Notes: generated from the sequence alone by a model not told the origin. Positions 11,080 to 22,319 are shown, counted from the stretch's first letter. The stretch is 64,000 nt of DNA from Globodera rostochiensis (GCA_018350325.1 JAEVLN010000009.1:2315388-2379387), one strand, 5' to 3'. Numbers and translations: made by a program.

Positions 11080-11328
11080 CAGAGACATAACCGTTCAAAT
11101 GTTGGCATTTGTGAAAAAGTTGTGGCATAGTGAATGAACAATTGCGTTTTGTTTGCCCGTCTGATTTCTAAAATTTGTGTTTTAGTTGTCCGTTTGAAAA
11201 TTTGACTAATTTTTCTTAGATCGTTAAAATCTGTAAAAATAAATTTAAAGTAAAAAATGGTTATATTATAAAAGTTAGACCTACGTTAAAAAAGCACTGT
11301 TTTCAGCTCGATGCATTTTTTCATGGAC

Positions 11329-11420
11329 CACAGGGATGGGCAGAATTCCGATTCCCGACATTTTTGGGGTCGGATTCCGATTTCTGAACGGAGAAAAAAG
11401 CCGGAAATTTTCGTAAAAAC
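11329..11420. mobile_element. hAT-like terminus (CAGGGATGGGC)
   Basis: CAGGGATGGGCAGAATTCCG is typical of one hAT end. It is followed by repeated TCGGATTCCGA words. The other end was not found. Confidence 0.4.
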
Positions 11421-11459
11421 TATTTTTAAACAAATCTCGTTAAAATCTTCAAAAAAAAT

Positions 11460-12140
11460 TTCCGCGATAGAGACCGAAATTTAGAAGACTGTTGTGCCAT
11501 TTTGTTCAGCACAAAGACATTCAGCGCGGCACCGAGCTGAAGGACCAGTTGCTGGAGGCGGAACATGAACAGTCGTCGGTGGCCATTAAGCAGCGTGGCC
11601 GAACCCCTCAAAAACAATAGGAAATCTTTCGAAAAATTTCGCCATATTTTTTTGCGCCCGGGTCGGCCCGACTAGCAAACATTCGACTCAGGCCTAAAGC
11701 CGGCGATATTTGCCCGGAAAGCCCGCCTGGCCCTCTTTGGATTGCCATGAAAAAAGCCGGGGTCCAAGTCAATTTTTTGAACCCTACTCTGGACGCGGCG
11801 TCAATGAATGAATTTCTTTTACAGATTTGGGAAGGTGGAGTCCGCTTTCAATTCTTTGTTCGAGAATGCCAAAGAGGACAACTTAATTTTTTTTTGTTTT
11901 GGTTTAATTACTATTCAGAATAGTAAAACAAAAAAATATATATTTTTTGAAAAAAAATCTAATTGTTAAATTTTTTAAAATAAATTTTAAATATTTTATA
12001 TTTTAAATACGAAAAATCAATTAAATCATTCACAGCTCTCCGCGAGGCCCACACGGAGTTCCAAAAGTCGCTGGTGGGCGCCAAAAACGATTTAGTTTTG
12101 TCACCTGCAAGAGTTGGACCGCCAGAGATCAAATACTAGA
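11460..12140 (+). pseudogene. decayed coding pieces with helical, coiled-coil-like composition
   Basis: Separate open stretches read QRGTELKDQLLEAEHEQSS (about 11500-11615), FGKVESAFNSLFENAKED (about 11825-11880) and ALREAHTEFQKSLVGAKND (about 12037-12095). They share helical, charged composition and order, but the first runs into a TAG and no joining frame is clear. Probably remains of one gene for a helical protein. Family not established. Confidence 0.4.
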
Positions 12141-12289
12141 ATGTAGAGCGCTCCAAAATGTACAATTACTCCTTAACCAATCCCGATAAACAACTTTTTT
12201 AAAATTTTAATAATTATTAACTGAAAATGAAAATATTTATTGTTTCTTTAAATTTCGTTAAACGTTGTTTTACTCATCTTTGATTTAGT

Positions 12290-12720
12290 GTACCTATATT
12301 GGGAGCCAGTTCCAAAGCGGTTCCCAATCCCCCCCCGGCGCCAGAAACACGAAAGAAGAGACTTTGATGCGCACGAGCAAAATGTGCCGTGCCGGGTACA
12401 TCTCCCGCGCCGGCGGCGGCGGCAGCAACGACAAACGATTTGCTTTCGGGCTAACTTTTCTTTCCTTTCCCCGCATCAGCAATTTGTCCCCGCATCAGTT
12501 CGGGGAGGGTCAATTCCCCGCCACATTGCCCGGGGATCCCGACCAATTTTTGTTGCCCCTTTCCCGTTTTTCTTTTATTCCCGCAAGCATGCCTTTGTGC
12601 ACAATTTTTTTGGGGTGGGGGGGGGGCTCTCTCTTTGCCCATCTCCCCTCCAGGGATCAGCGTCGTCCTCCTGCTGAACATTTTCGCATTCCCCCCCCCC
12701 AGGCAATAATGTTTATCCAT
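12290..12720. other. GC-rich patch, coding status unclear
   Basis: A GC-rich island with C and G runs. Two plus frames and one minus frame are open for 60-230 codons, which at this base composition is weak evidence. The plus frame from 12364 reads MRTSKMCRAGYISRAGGGG, then low-complexity sequence. No splice context or family was recognised. Confidence 0.3.
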
Positions 12721-13326
12721 TTATTCTCACCATTTTTACCCATCTCTGATTCTTTTGTGTCTTGTTCTCTGCTGGCGTCTTTTTGTTTTATCCCTTTCAG
12801 TCATCTCCCACATTTTACTGTAGTGATCAATTCCCTGACCAATCACCACTTTCATTGCCAATTTAACGCCCCGCCCCTTTTGGGGATTTCTTTAAAGGAT
12901 CACATTTTTTGTTATTGTTTATTTATGTCATGTTTATATGCATATTCATTCCTCTTTCTTTTTTTGTTTTGTTCATTTTCATTCTGTTTTACTCAAACAT
13001 TAAGATTCAACATTCACTTTATAATTTGCAGACTTAATAATAAATAGTTAAATTATTTTGAATAGAATTTGGAATATTACCTAGTGCCCCGCATCATCGC
13101 AAATAATAATTATCTAAATAACACCTCCTGCCGTGGTTTTCCGCGTCCGGGCTCAGGGTTTTTTGAGCCCCTCCGAATTTCTGGTTTGAAATTTTTCGGG
13201 ATTTATCAGAAAAAATCCCACCAGATATCCGGGTTTCACCAAATCGCCATAAAAAATTGGATTTCGAGGAAATGCGGAAACCTAACAAACAACTATTATT
13301 TATAGAAATCTTAATCGACAACCAAA

Positions 13327-15398
13327 ATGGGCAAGGTGATTAGTAAACCGGTGGAGTGGATTGGCAATGTATTGTTCGGAGTGGGGCAATTCCTGGCGAC
13401 AACCTTTTTGTTTTTTGTCACTGCGCCGATATGGTAAAATTCGGAATGTGGGTATCCGCCACGAATTACAAATATCAATCGATTCCGCTCTAGGCCAAAA
13501 GCACGAATCTGGTAAAATTTTTGGCGGAACTCATTTTGAAGCAAGTTGTGAGCCCGGGACTGAAGTGTCATTTTCAGTGGGGGGACTCAGTTATTTAAAC
13601 GAATAAAAAATTCTTTCATAGTTGTTTCCAGCATGTTTTAAGCCTACCCATTTTTTCAGGATGACGCGTGCGTTGAGGTCTTCGCAGGACATTTGAGTAC
13701 CCGCCAATCTCAATAGTGTTGGCCAGAAACGGGGCTCCAGACCTGATCTACCAACTTAACAACGGCTTGAAATTCAAGGTGATGGACGGACTTTCTTCCA
13801 TGCGCCTATTCATAAAGTGGTTTTTAAGAACACAAAGGCCATCGAACACATCGGGAATGTGCTTAGTGATTTGGGTTTGGACCACTCACGGCCGCATTTA
13901 AAAAAGCTGTCGAGTAAGTTTATGCAGTTTGGTAAATTGACAATTCAAAATAGCTTAAAATTTTTGAGTTAAAAGCTGACTAACTACGTAATTTCAGGGA
14001 GGACATGATTTGTCGTCGTTGCGGTAAGCAGCTCGAGCACATCGATGAACTCTGCTACTGCCCGGACTCCGGGGAAAAAGGCCATCATAGCAGGTAAAAA
14101 CAGAATAATACGTCTTAGCAGAATTGCGACCATCATTTTTGGTGGATTATTTGTCCGGGATAGGGATTTAGTTGGGATTCAGATCCGAAAAGTCCGTTTG
14201 GCCGGACTCTAGTTTAAATAAAGAAGCACACCGCTCGGGAAATATTCTCGTTGAGGTTTTTTTAGATCTTGATCAAATCTCGTCTTTAACAAATAAGTTG
14301 CCATAAATTTAATTATTTTTATCTACTAGCTGCTGCGACAATCGCAAGATCAAGGGGTTGCCAGGCATTCCAGGCATGATATTTGATCTGATGCGATAAT
14401 CGCAAGATCAAGGGTTTGACAAGCGACCATTCGGTCTTATTTTCTAATTGGATTTTATGGAAATTATATTTCTGATTCCAGTTATAGCCTAACCATCATT
14501 AGCCACAAGGATGCAAACGTAATTTTGCTGAATGTGTATTATACCATAAGAAAAATAAAATAAACATTGTGCAGGTATTACTATCAGTTGCTGGGCGTCG
14601 ACAAACGGGCGAACCGCGAAGAAATCATCAAGGCTTACCACAAACTTATGATGATCTACCACCCGGACAAAATCCGTCCGGCATTGCCATGAGCCAGGTG
14701 GGCACGCTTATAAAGATTGTGGTGGCCAAATCTTCTGATTGGTTGAATAAAAATGCCAAAATATGATTTATTTTGAAACTTGTTTTAAGCTCATCATAGA
14801 GGCCAATGAAACGCTGAAGGACCCGCACAAAAAGGGCATTTATGACCAGCAGATGTACAACTATGCCACGGGCAACCATTACCAGCAGGGGGAGCCAATG
14901 GATTTTGCCGTTGTGGAGCCCGTGTTCCCCAAATTTGGCGAAGTGCTGAAGAAGAACAAATGTGAGAGATTGGCCGAAATGATGGAGCAACTGTGAAGAC
15001 AACAATTGGACATCATCCGAATAAATCTCGAGGATGTTGGGTTGAACAACATTATGGACGCCTTCATTAAGGTAATCCGGCCAGATATTGATAATGCTGC
15101 TTTGCTATTCGAGAGTCTCGGGTTTTATCAGGAAATTTTTTTTTTCGGATTTTATCAAGAAATTTCTTTTTTGTTTTGTTTGTATTGCTGTTTATTTCGA
15201 CTCCTAATTTCTGAGATTTTGAATCCCAAAACACTTTTGTAATTTTAGGCATTGGACTCGAGTTTCATCTGCAACAAGTGAAAGAAACATCTGGAGTTGA
15301 ACGACATTTGCTACTGCAAGGTTGCCAATGCCAAGTGCCATTGTAACTCGCGCACTTGTTGCACTGTGACTCTGAAGGAACGCGGGAAATTTACTTGA
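13327..15398 (+). pseudogene. J-domain (DnaJ-like) protein with zinc-finger-like modules at both sides, multiply disabled
   Basis: Start MGKVISKPVEW at 13327. Exon 13998-14093 has CRRCGKQLE...LCYCPD. Its phase continues into an exon at 14575 with the J-domain: [20 protein letters not shown], then the HPD motif at 14660-14668, and after an intron IIEANETLKDPHKKGIYDQQ. The C-terminal exon (about 15249-15398) repeats the first module: FICNK-stop-KKHLELNDICYC, then CHCNSRTCC. J-domains stimulate Hsp70; the flanking cysteine modules suggest zinc binding. Lesions: an in-frame TAG near 13492, a frame change near 13790, a frame change just after HPDK (about 14670), TGA at 14994-14996, and TGA at 15279-15281 exactly where the second Cys of the CxxC is expected. 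So many breaks point to a pseudogene or a very poor assembly here. Confidence 0.7.
14320..14420. repeat. short direct repeat AATCGCAAGATCAAGGG
   Basis: The 17-bp word occurs at about 14339 and 14398 with similar flanks (GCGA before, GTTGCC/GTTTGAC after). Lies in an intron of the J-domain pseudogene. Origin unknown. Confidence 0.5.
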
Positions 15399-15828
15399 TC
15401 GGAGTGTTTATTAGGACCGTCGTGGCATTCTTCGAATTAATTTCTTAATTTTGGATGAGAATACGCATTTGATTCTATGAATTGCTCTATTCGCGTTTTT
15501 TGGTTTTTTAAATAAAATTCTTTTATAGTTTTTAATTTAAAAATTTACCATTAAAATGCCAAAATTCGGTCACTCCTCAGGTCCGTTTTAAATTGCCACA
15601 AATTTCTTATTTACTTCTAAATTTAATGAGAGTTTCGGGCCGACGTAAGAAAAAGTCTCGAGAATTGTACGGATACCCGCGGACATTAAAATTTTTAGAA
15701 CTATTTGGGTTTTTATTACCTAAAAATTGGAGCTTTAGTCGTAAAAGGAATAAATAACAATTATTTCACTTCACTTTGAATATTACAACAAATTGCGTAA
15801 CTCGTGCAAACTTATCCATTTTGTTTGT

Positions 15829-15986
15829 ATGGCTGATGAGTTCGGTCAGACAAAAAAAGGGATAAAATTCGAATAATTCAAAAAAGATTTTCAAGAATTT
15901 AATTAAAATGAACTTTTCTACAGGCTTCCGCTAGTACATCGCTGCTGAAGAAGCAATTAATGGAAAATGAAATTGCGAGGAAATAA
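15829..15986 (+). pseudogene. two-exon gene fragment, copy A (MADEFGQ / SLLKKQLMENEIARK)
   Basis: ATG GCT GAT GAG TTC GGT CAG at 15829, then after TTTCTACAG an exon 15924-15986 encoding ASASTSLLKKQLMENEIARK and TAA. A diverged copy lies inverted at 18600-18799. The donor after the first exon is not intact. Family unknown. Confidence 0.45.
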
Positions 15987-16059
15987 ATTGAAATTATAAA
16001 AATAATTATTATTTATTGATCCAATTAGTTAATCTTTATCATTTGGCTATTCAATTCAT

Positions 16060-16390
16060 ATTAGGTTGAAACCCCGACGTCGGGGGTTAACAAAGCGGGG
16101 TTGAGGTTTAGGGCTACCATTTTTTTAAGATCAGCCTTGGGACTGTCGGGGTCGGGGTTACCCAAATCGGACGGGGTTTTTTAATAAATTTTAAATTTTC
16201 TTTTAAGAATTCGTTCTTATAAAAGGTAAGCATCATCGATGCAACCGCATGCCAAAAACCCGGAAAACGAAATTCCTGACCCAAAGCCGACCGGAAAATT
16301 TTAATTTTTAAACATTTTTGAGAATTCCACTTTAGTGGAGGAGGGGGGGGGGGAGGAGGCCGCCGAGAAAACTTTGAACAGTTTGGTTCC
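16060..16390. mobile_element. GC-rich repeat remnant with G tract
   Basis: Contains CCCCGACGTCGGGG palindromic sequence at about 16072-16086 and a G tract at 16341-16352 next to GGAGGAGGCCGCCGAG, like the G-tract/hairpin modules elsewhere. Borders not defined. Confidence 0.35.
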
Positions 16391-16582
16391 AACTAATTCT
16401 AATTAAAGAATAAAATTGTTACCAGAAGAGAACACGCAATCGCGCAACCCGCAACTGAACAAAAAAACATAAATCCACAAAAAATATTAAAAATTTTGTT
16501 GTTAAATTCTTTTAGCAGAAAGCGAGTTTGAAACTTAAAAAAAAGATTTAAGTTATTGCAAATTAAAAAAAAAATTGTCCAT

Positions 16583-16677
16583 TTCAAAATGGTTGGCTTG
16601 AAGCATTTGCCAACGAACATCAATAAATGGAAACCGGCATTGGCAAAGCTAAAAAAGTGTATCATTAAAATAATGTA
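16583..16677 (+). pseudogene. gene fragment, copy 2 of MVGLKHLPTNIN exon
   Basis: Reads MVGLKHLPTNINKW and continues to a TAA (about 29 residues); shares about 45 bp with 8072-8125. No neighbouring exon identified. Confidence 0.4.
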
Positions 16678-16699
16678 AACATTATTAATTAATTATTTC

Positions 16700-16862
16700 C
16701 AAGAACGGATATGAAAAATCCACTTATCCGGATATATCCTCTGTATATCCGCGGATATCCGGATATGGGATTTTGGAAGGTCACGGATGCGGACGGATAA
16801 CGGATATGAGATTTCGAGGACGGACGGATACGGATACAAAAATTCGTATCCGTGCACACCCC
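16700..16862. repeat. CGGATA-rich dispersed repeat, copy 1
   Basis: Runs of CGGATATCC/GCGGATA words ending in GATACAAAAATTCGTATCCG. A second copy sits at 18927-19020 with GGACGGACGGATACGGATAC in common. Probably a non-autonomous transposon. Confidence 0.6.
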
Positions 16863-17009
16863 TGCCATTTATTATTTTAAAGTGGGATTTTATAATTTCC
16901 ATTTTTCGTCAATTCTTTGGAAAATACCATAAATATTGCATGGTTAAATTTTAATATTTTTATCATTTAAAAAAAAACAAAAATTAAATTTTAATACAGT
17001 AGATATTAT

Positions 17010-17290
17010 ATCAATGCAAAAAAAAATGAGAATTACAGCAAAAATCGAGTTGGCCGCACTTCGAAAACAAGAATTTTTGATTAAAGACAGCGATTTGCCT
17101 AATTTTTTGCAAAGAGCTCATAAACAAAATGGCCAACACTTTTTTTTAACGAATGAAATTTTGATTCTAACGCTCACTTTTTTTCAGCACCTTAAAGGTA
17201 AAAAAATTCAAAAAATTTTTGTAAAGCCTTCTGGGAGCTGTATTTTCTTTAAACTTCTGCTTATTTTGTGCATCTAGAGGTTTTTTGGGG
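17010..17290 (+). repeat. repeat related to both flanks of the MULE (unoccupied site)
   Basis: Similar to the left flank of the MULE (33535-33646: ATGAGAATTACAGC versus GGAGAAATTACAGC, then GAGTTGG, TTTTTTG, AGAGCTCA) and to its right flank (36060-36190: AAATTTTGATTCTAA, AGCACCTTAAAGGT, TTTTCTTTAAA). This copy lacks the insertion. Origin of the host repeat unknown. Confidence 0.65.
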
Positions 17291-18599
17291 TGCTGAAGTG
17301 ATGGTGTAATTTGTTTTGCATGCCCAGTTGGTTGAACTGCTCGCACTTTGGGGTGGCGAAAAATGTTTAAAATCATATTTATGGATCAAAACTGTTACTA
17401 TCGTTTCTATATATTAGCATTTGTTTTTTTAGAATTTTTATTAATCGTTTTAATCAATCCATAACTGTTTTAATCGAAGTCGGTGGCCCTTACAGTCTAG
17501 CGGGTTCGAACCCCTGGCTCAGAGCAAAGATGCAATGTTTGTGTTGTATAAATACAGTATGCCAACATTTTTCAAATCCACGTTGCCAAACATGCATATT
17601 TGCTATTTTCAAATCTGCAACACTGGAAAATGCGACACTAGAAAATGCGACATCAAGAAAAGTTTTTAAAATTGAAAAAATTTTTAAAACTTATTTTTCT
17701 ATTAATTTTTAATAAATAATATATGTAATTGGTAATCCTTATATAAAACAATTGCAATAATGACCAGGGGAGATATAAATTGGGACGCATTGCTAACGAA
17801 ACGCATCGGCACCCGCGCGTTCACGAATCTGCAAGTTTGCCGGTGGCTATTAATGGTTCTATTAGATAAGGGAGGGCCAAATTCAACTGCACCAGCAAAC
17901 GACAGATGAAAACCCCATAACAACACGTCAGACGGAGGGCGGGTCCACTATTTTTGCCTAAGTCTAAGCCTAGGGTTGCTTAGGCCTAAGCCTAATTAAC
18001 CCCTACCCTTGAAAACTAAAAACCAAACCAAAATAACCCGTCTCTAACTTTCCCCGAGTTATTCTATCCGGCTTTGGTGTTACTTAAAAAATTGGTTTTC
18101 CTTAATTTTCAAAAATTTTCTTTCAAATTAGTGTCGCATATTCCAGTGTCGTATTTTCTAGTGTCGCATTTTCCGGGAGCCCCGCCGACCACCTCTCACA
18201 AACTGGATGCCGGACCCAAAAATGCCCGGAATGGCATCCGAAATCCGGCAAATTTCGAGAATTAGAAATTTGACTCATTTTCTAACGTTTTTTGCCCCTT
18301 AATGTTCCGTGTACGGGCCCTGAGAGTAACTTTACCCTTACCCTACCCGGTTCTTTGCATACGGCCCTGAGTTTTCAAAAAATGGTGAGCATTCCACGAA
18401 ATTCCGTATTTCCGTGTTCCGTTTTTTTTTACACGGAAGACATCCCTGATACATACATACCTCTAAAAAGGAAAGACGAAAAAAAGAGAAAATTATGAAT
18501 CAATTAAGGCAAATGAATTTCGTAATATATGAATTTAAACCCCAATTGAAAAAAGATTAACTAATTAGATCAATTAAAATTAAATAATAAAAGAATATT

Positions 18600-18799
18600 T
18601 TTTTATCATTTCACTTCTTCCCCGCATCTTTCATTTCCCATTCATTGCTACTTGAGCAGCGACGCACTGGCGGCCAAAAAGAACGCGCGGAGGGAAAATG
18701 CCTTTAAAAAATTATTTTTATAAATTCTTTAAGATATTTTAATTATTCGTGTTTTAAACCCTTTTTTCTTTAAATTAACTGACCGAACTCATCAGCCAC
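18600..18799 (-). pseudogene. two-exon gene fragment, copy B, inverted relative to 15829
   Basis: On minus, GTG GCT GAT GAG TTC GGT CAG (from 18799) and, after TTTTTAAAG, an exon reading AFSLRAFFLAASASLLK and then TAG. It shares 19 bp exactly with copy A plus the ASLLK region. Start codon changed to GTG and a stop present, so non-functional. Confidence 0.45.
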
Positions 18800-18926
18800 A
18801 CAAATAAATTCGCGCGAGTGCGGCGATTTGCTGTAATATGGAAAATTGTGTGTTCAAATGTTATTTATTTCGTTTACGACAAAAGTTTCCATTTTTAGGA
18901 AATAAAAGCCCAAAAATAAGACCTAA

Positions 18927-19020
18927 CTCCGGATATCCGCGGATATATGCGGATACGGACGAAACGGATCTGGGATTTTGAGGACGGACGGATACGGATA
19001 CGAAAATTCGTATCCGTGAG
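18927..19020. repeat. CGGATA-rich dispersed repeat, copy 2
   Basis: Same family as 16700-16862; ends in TACGAAAATTCGTATCCGTG. Confidence 0.6.
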
Positions 19021-19403
19021 CTGCTTAAGTTACTATTTTTAGGAAATAAAAAACCAAGGCCTAAAAATTTTTGGCTGTTGATTCTAAAAAATAGCATAAT
19101 CTAAGCTATGATTTTAAAATCTATGATTTCAATTTGAAAGATAATAAATGTTTCTGCATAGTTTTGTTTTTGCGTTCACTAATAAAGGAGCAAATGTGAA
19201 ATGCTTATTTATGTTTTGTTTTTAAAAAATCAATGATTTTGAAATCATAGATTTGATTATGCCATCTACAAAATAATAATGCCTTTTTCATTTCAGCTCA
19301 GTTACCTCGTTAAAATAAGAAAATTTTTGGTGGGGGTTATAAAACTGAAAGTTAGGACTATAAAATTGAGAAAATCATCAATTTTGGAGGCTTCAAACAC
19401 CCA

Positions 19404-19997
19404 TTAAGTGCATTTCCGAGTCCGAGGAGCATGGAATTTATTTTTCGTTAAAAACTTGTCACGGATACCCGACACCAGCGGAGAAGGCGCCATATATTCC
19501 GGGAGCATAAAATTCATATTCGACTTCTGAACGCCTTTTGCCCCAAATTTGCAATGGCACGCGTAGCCAAAGGCAAAATAATCGCTGAGTTTGTAGCAAT
19601 CGTTATCGGCAGCAATTCCCCAGAATGTGTAATTGTTTTTCCCTGAAAACAGCAAAATAAAATCTATTGTGTGGCCCCCCCCCCCCCCCATGTTGGGACT
19701 GAAATTTCCATTTTAGGACTGAAATTTGGCCCTGATTTTCAAAACTCCTTTATATGGCCCGATTTTTCATCAATCTTTATTTAATGATGATTTAATTTTA
19801 ATCGCAGAATTACCCAAGAACAATTTTGTTTTTTGGAATATTAAATTGACCCATCATTTTTAATAGTTGAATAAATGACACAAAAAATGTACCAATTTTG
19901 CAACTCATCGCAAAACAATACACTCCTCCCTTACAATCGGCAATGGAAGTTTGCCCAAAACCATTCTCGTCGAACAGTCCACTTTTGCACTTGAATC
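19404..19997 (-). CDS. eight-cysteine secreted family, member A (5' end missing)
   Basis: Exons 19997-19893 and 19642-19404. The first carries GFKCKSGLF, then ADCKGGVYCFAMSC; the second YTFWGIAADNDCYKLSDY, YACHCKFGAKG and MNFMLPE. These align by eye with members C and D: same exon order, phase-1 introns and motif CxCxFGxxG...LP. No signal-peptide exon is seen upstream, where a minisatellite starts at 20205. The cysteine after W in the other members (WKC, WGC) is isoleucine here, leaving seven of eight. Possibly a truncated or decaying copy. Confidence 0.6.
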
Positions 19998-20204
19998 CTA
20001 CATAATTAAATTAAAAAAGGTGGTTTGAAAGGCTTCTCCGGCCGGGACGTTTGGGCGCAGCCGTTTGGGCACCGAACAAATTTGAAACATTAAATTTATC
20101 TCTCGTCCAACCAACCGAACCCAAACAAACCATTTGGTAGTTAATCGGAGCTTTTAAAGTGTTAATGTTGTATCAAAAACAATCAAATCATTTGGCCCAA
20201 AGTA

Positions 20205-21262
20205 CGGTCACTGAGGGTAACCGTACCCTAACCCGGCTCTTTGCATACGGGCCCCGAGGGTAACCGTACCCTAACCCGGCTCTTTGCATACGGGCCCCGA
20301 GGGTAACCGTACCCTTACCCGGTTCTTTGCGGGCCCTTAGGGTAACCGTACCCTTACCCGGCTCTTTGCATACGGGCCCCGAGGGTAACCGTACCCTTAC
20401 CCGGTTCTTTGCGGGCCCTTAGGGTAACCGTACCCTTACCCGGTTCTTTGCGGGCCCTGAGGGTAACCGTACCTTTACCCGGTTCTTTGCATACGGGCCC
20501 TGAGGTTACCCGGGCCCTGAGGGTAACCGTACCCTAACCCGGCTCTTTGCATACGGGCCCCGAGGGTAACCGTACCCTAACCCGGCTCTTTGCATACGGG
20601 CCCCGAGGGTAACCGTACCCTTACCCGGTTCTTTGCGGGCCCTGAGGGTAACCGTACCTTTACCCGGTTCTTTGCATACGGGCCCTGAGGGTAACCGTAC
20701 CCTTACCCGGGCCCTGAGGGTAACCGTACCCTAACCCGGCTCTTAGCATACGGGCCCCGAGGGTAACCGTACCCTAACCCGGCTCTTTGCATACGGGCCC
20801 CAAGGGTAACCGTTCCCTTACCCGGTTCTTTGCGGGCCCTTAGGGTAACCGTACCCTTACCCGGTTCTTTGCGGGCCCTGAGGGTAACCGTACCTTTACC
20901 CGGTTCTTTGCATACGGGCCCTGAGGGTAACCGTACCCTTACCCGGGCCCTGAGGGTAACCGTACCCTAACCCGGCTCTTTGCATACAGGGCCCCGAGGG
21001 TAACCGTACCCTTACCCGGTTCTTTGCGGGCCCTTAGGGTAACCGTACCCTTACCCGGTTCTTTGCCGGCCCTGAGGGTAACCGTACCTTTACCCGGTTC
21101 TTTGCATACGGGCCCTGAGGGTAACCGTACCCTTACCCGGGCCCTGAGGGTAACCGTACCCTAACCCGGCTCTTTGCATACGGGCCCCGAGGGTAACCGT
21201 ACCCTTACCCGGTTCTTTGCGGGCCCTGAGGGTTCCTTACCCTTACCCGGTTCTTTGCATAC
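20205..21262. repeat. GGGTAACCGTACCC minisatellite
   Basis: About 20 interleaved units of 44-54 bp built from GGGCCC(T/C)GAGGGTAACC, GTACCCTTACCCGG and CTTTGCATAC or CTTTGCGGGCCC. Each unit contains the palindrome GGGTAACCGTACCC-like core. A stray unit lies at 18310-18362. Its left edge adjoins member A; its right edge runs into the coding end of member C. Confidence 0.95.
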
Positions 21263-22319
21263 GGACGCCGCCTCCGGTGAAAGTGTCGGTGTTGGAGGAA
21301 TTTCCGGAAGCTTGGCCTCCACATTGGTCCGATCCGTTCCCTCCTCCCCAAAATTACATTCACAAGAAGCGTTGGTCGTGTGCAACAATTCGTTGTACTC
21401 AGCTGCATAACTACCATTAGTGCACGCTTTTTTGTCGATTTCGTCGCTACATTTCCAAATAATCATCGCAGTCTCGGGCGCATTAGCTGAATTAATTTTC
21501 TAACGGGTATCGGGACCGGGTTGAACAAATAACGGACCGGAAGAAGCATTTTGAGTAATAAGACTCACCAAAAGGAAATAACACCAGGCCATTGACTTAC
21601 TCGGGACAAATGAGTAAAAAAGATTGAAAATGTCGCTCAATGATGCCATCATTAGGGGTGTACTTTTTCCCGGTTGGTCCCTGTCCCGGCGGAACCAAAA
21701 AAAAACCGGGACTTTTTATTTTTTTAAAATTCCGTCCTGTCCCGGTACCGGTCCCGCTCAAACCTACTTTCAACAAATCGAGTCAAAAATTCAAAATTTG
21801 CTCGGCGGCGCCTACTGGTACCGCCGACACCCCCCCCCCCCAGAAAAATGAAGCCGAATTCTTAAAACAACTTTTATTCCTGAGCAAAATTCTTTAAAAA
21901 TGTTTTTTCTGGAAAAATCTTTAAGAAAAATGTTCACATTAAAAAAAAATTTTTTTTCCCCGGCGGCACCTGTCAGCACCGCTGAATTAAACCTTTTTTA
22001 AAAAGTTTTTTGGGTCTCAATCTCGAGCCTCGGGGGTCATTCCTTCTCGATTCTCGGTAAAGTTCAAGTCTTAAGCATCGTTAATTGATTCTGACGGACC
22101 TTTCATGCAAACGATGTCCACGCAGGACTGACCAACATAACCGCCTTCGCATGTTCCAATTGTGGCGTTTTCACCTGACAACTGGTGAGCACCCCCAATT
22201 TTGCAGGTGAGTCCTTTGAAAATGAAATAATTTTTAAAAGGTGCAAAAATGTTACCGTATGAATAATCGGGCGCAACGAAGAGTACAAACAGAACAATCG
22301 AACGAGCGATGGCTTCCAT
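21161..22319 (-). CDS. eight-cysteine secreted family, member C
   Basis: Three exons, 22319-22256, 22213-22100 and 21486-21161, both introns phase 1. Exon 1 is a signal peptide (MEAIARSIVLFVLFVAPDYS). Exon 2: GLTCKIG, GTCEGG, QSCVDIVCMK. Exon 3: MIIWKCSDEIDKKAC, ASCECNFGEEG, RTNVEAKLPE. Eight cysteines in the mature part, four per exon, in the order of member D. The layout resembles Ly6/three-finger proteins, but that is a guess. The second intron (22099-21487) contains C-tract/hairpin repeat sequence. Beyond about 21262 the frame enters the minisatellite and ends at a TAG, so the last ~33 residues are repeat-encoded. Confidence 0.7.
21654..22060. mobile_element. CCCGG/poly-C repeat within intron of member C
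   Basis: Starts near TTAGGGGTGTAC, contains CCGGTCCC words, GGCGGCGCCTACTGGTACCGCCG (an inverted-repeat hairpin) followed by a C tract at 21829-21841, and a second GGCGGCACC-GTCAGCACCGC hairpin near 21961. Right border unclear. Confidence 0.55.

Noticed and set aside
15829..15850. Hammerhead-like CTGATGAG core
   Set aside because: The required GAAA and helices are absent; the shared word is explained by the duplicated MADEFGQ exon.
17470..17520. Possible tRNA (GGTTCGAACCCC)
   Set aside because: Only a B-box-like word is present; no A box, acceptor stem or anticodon arm can be placed.
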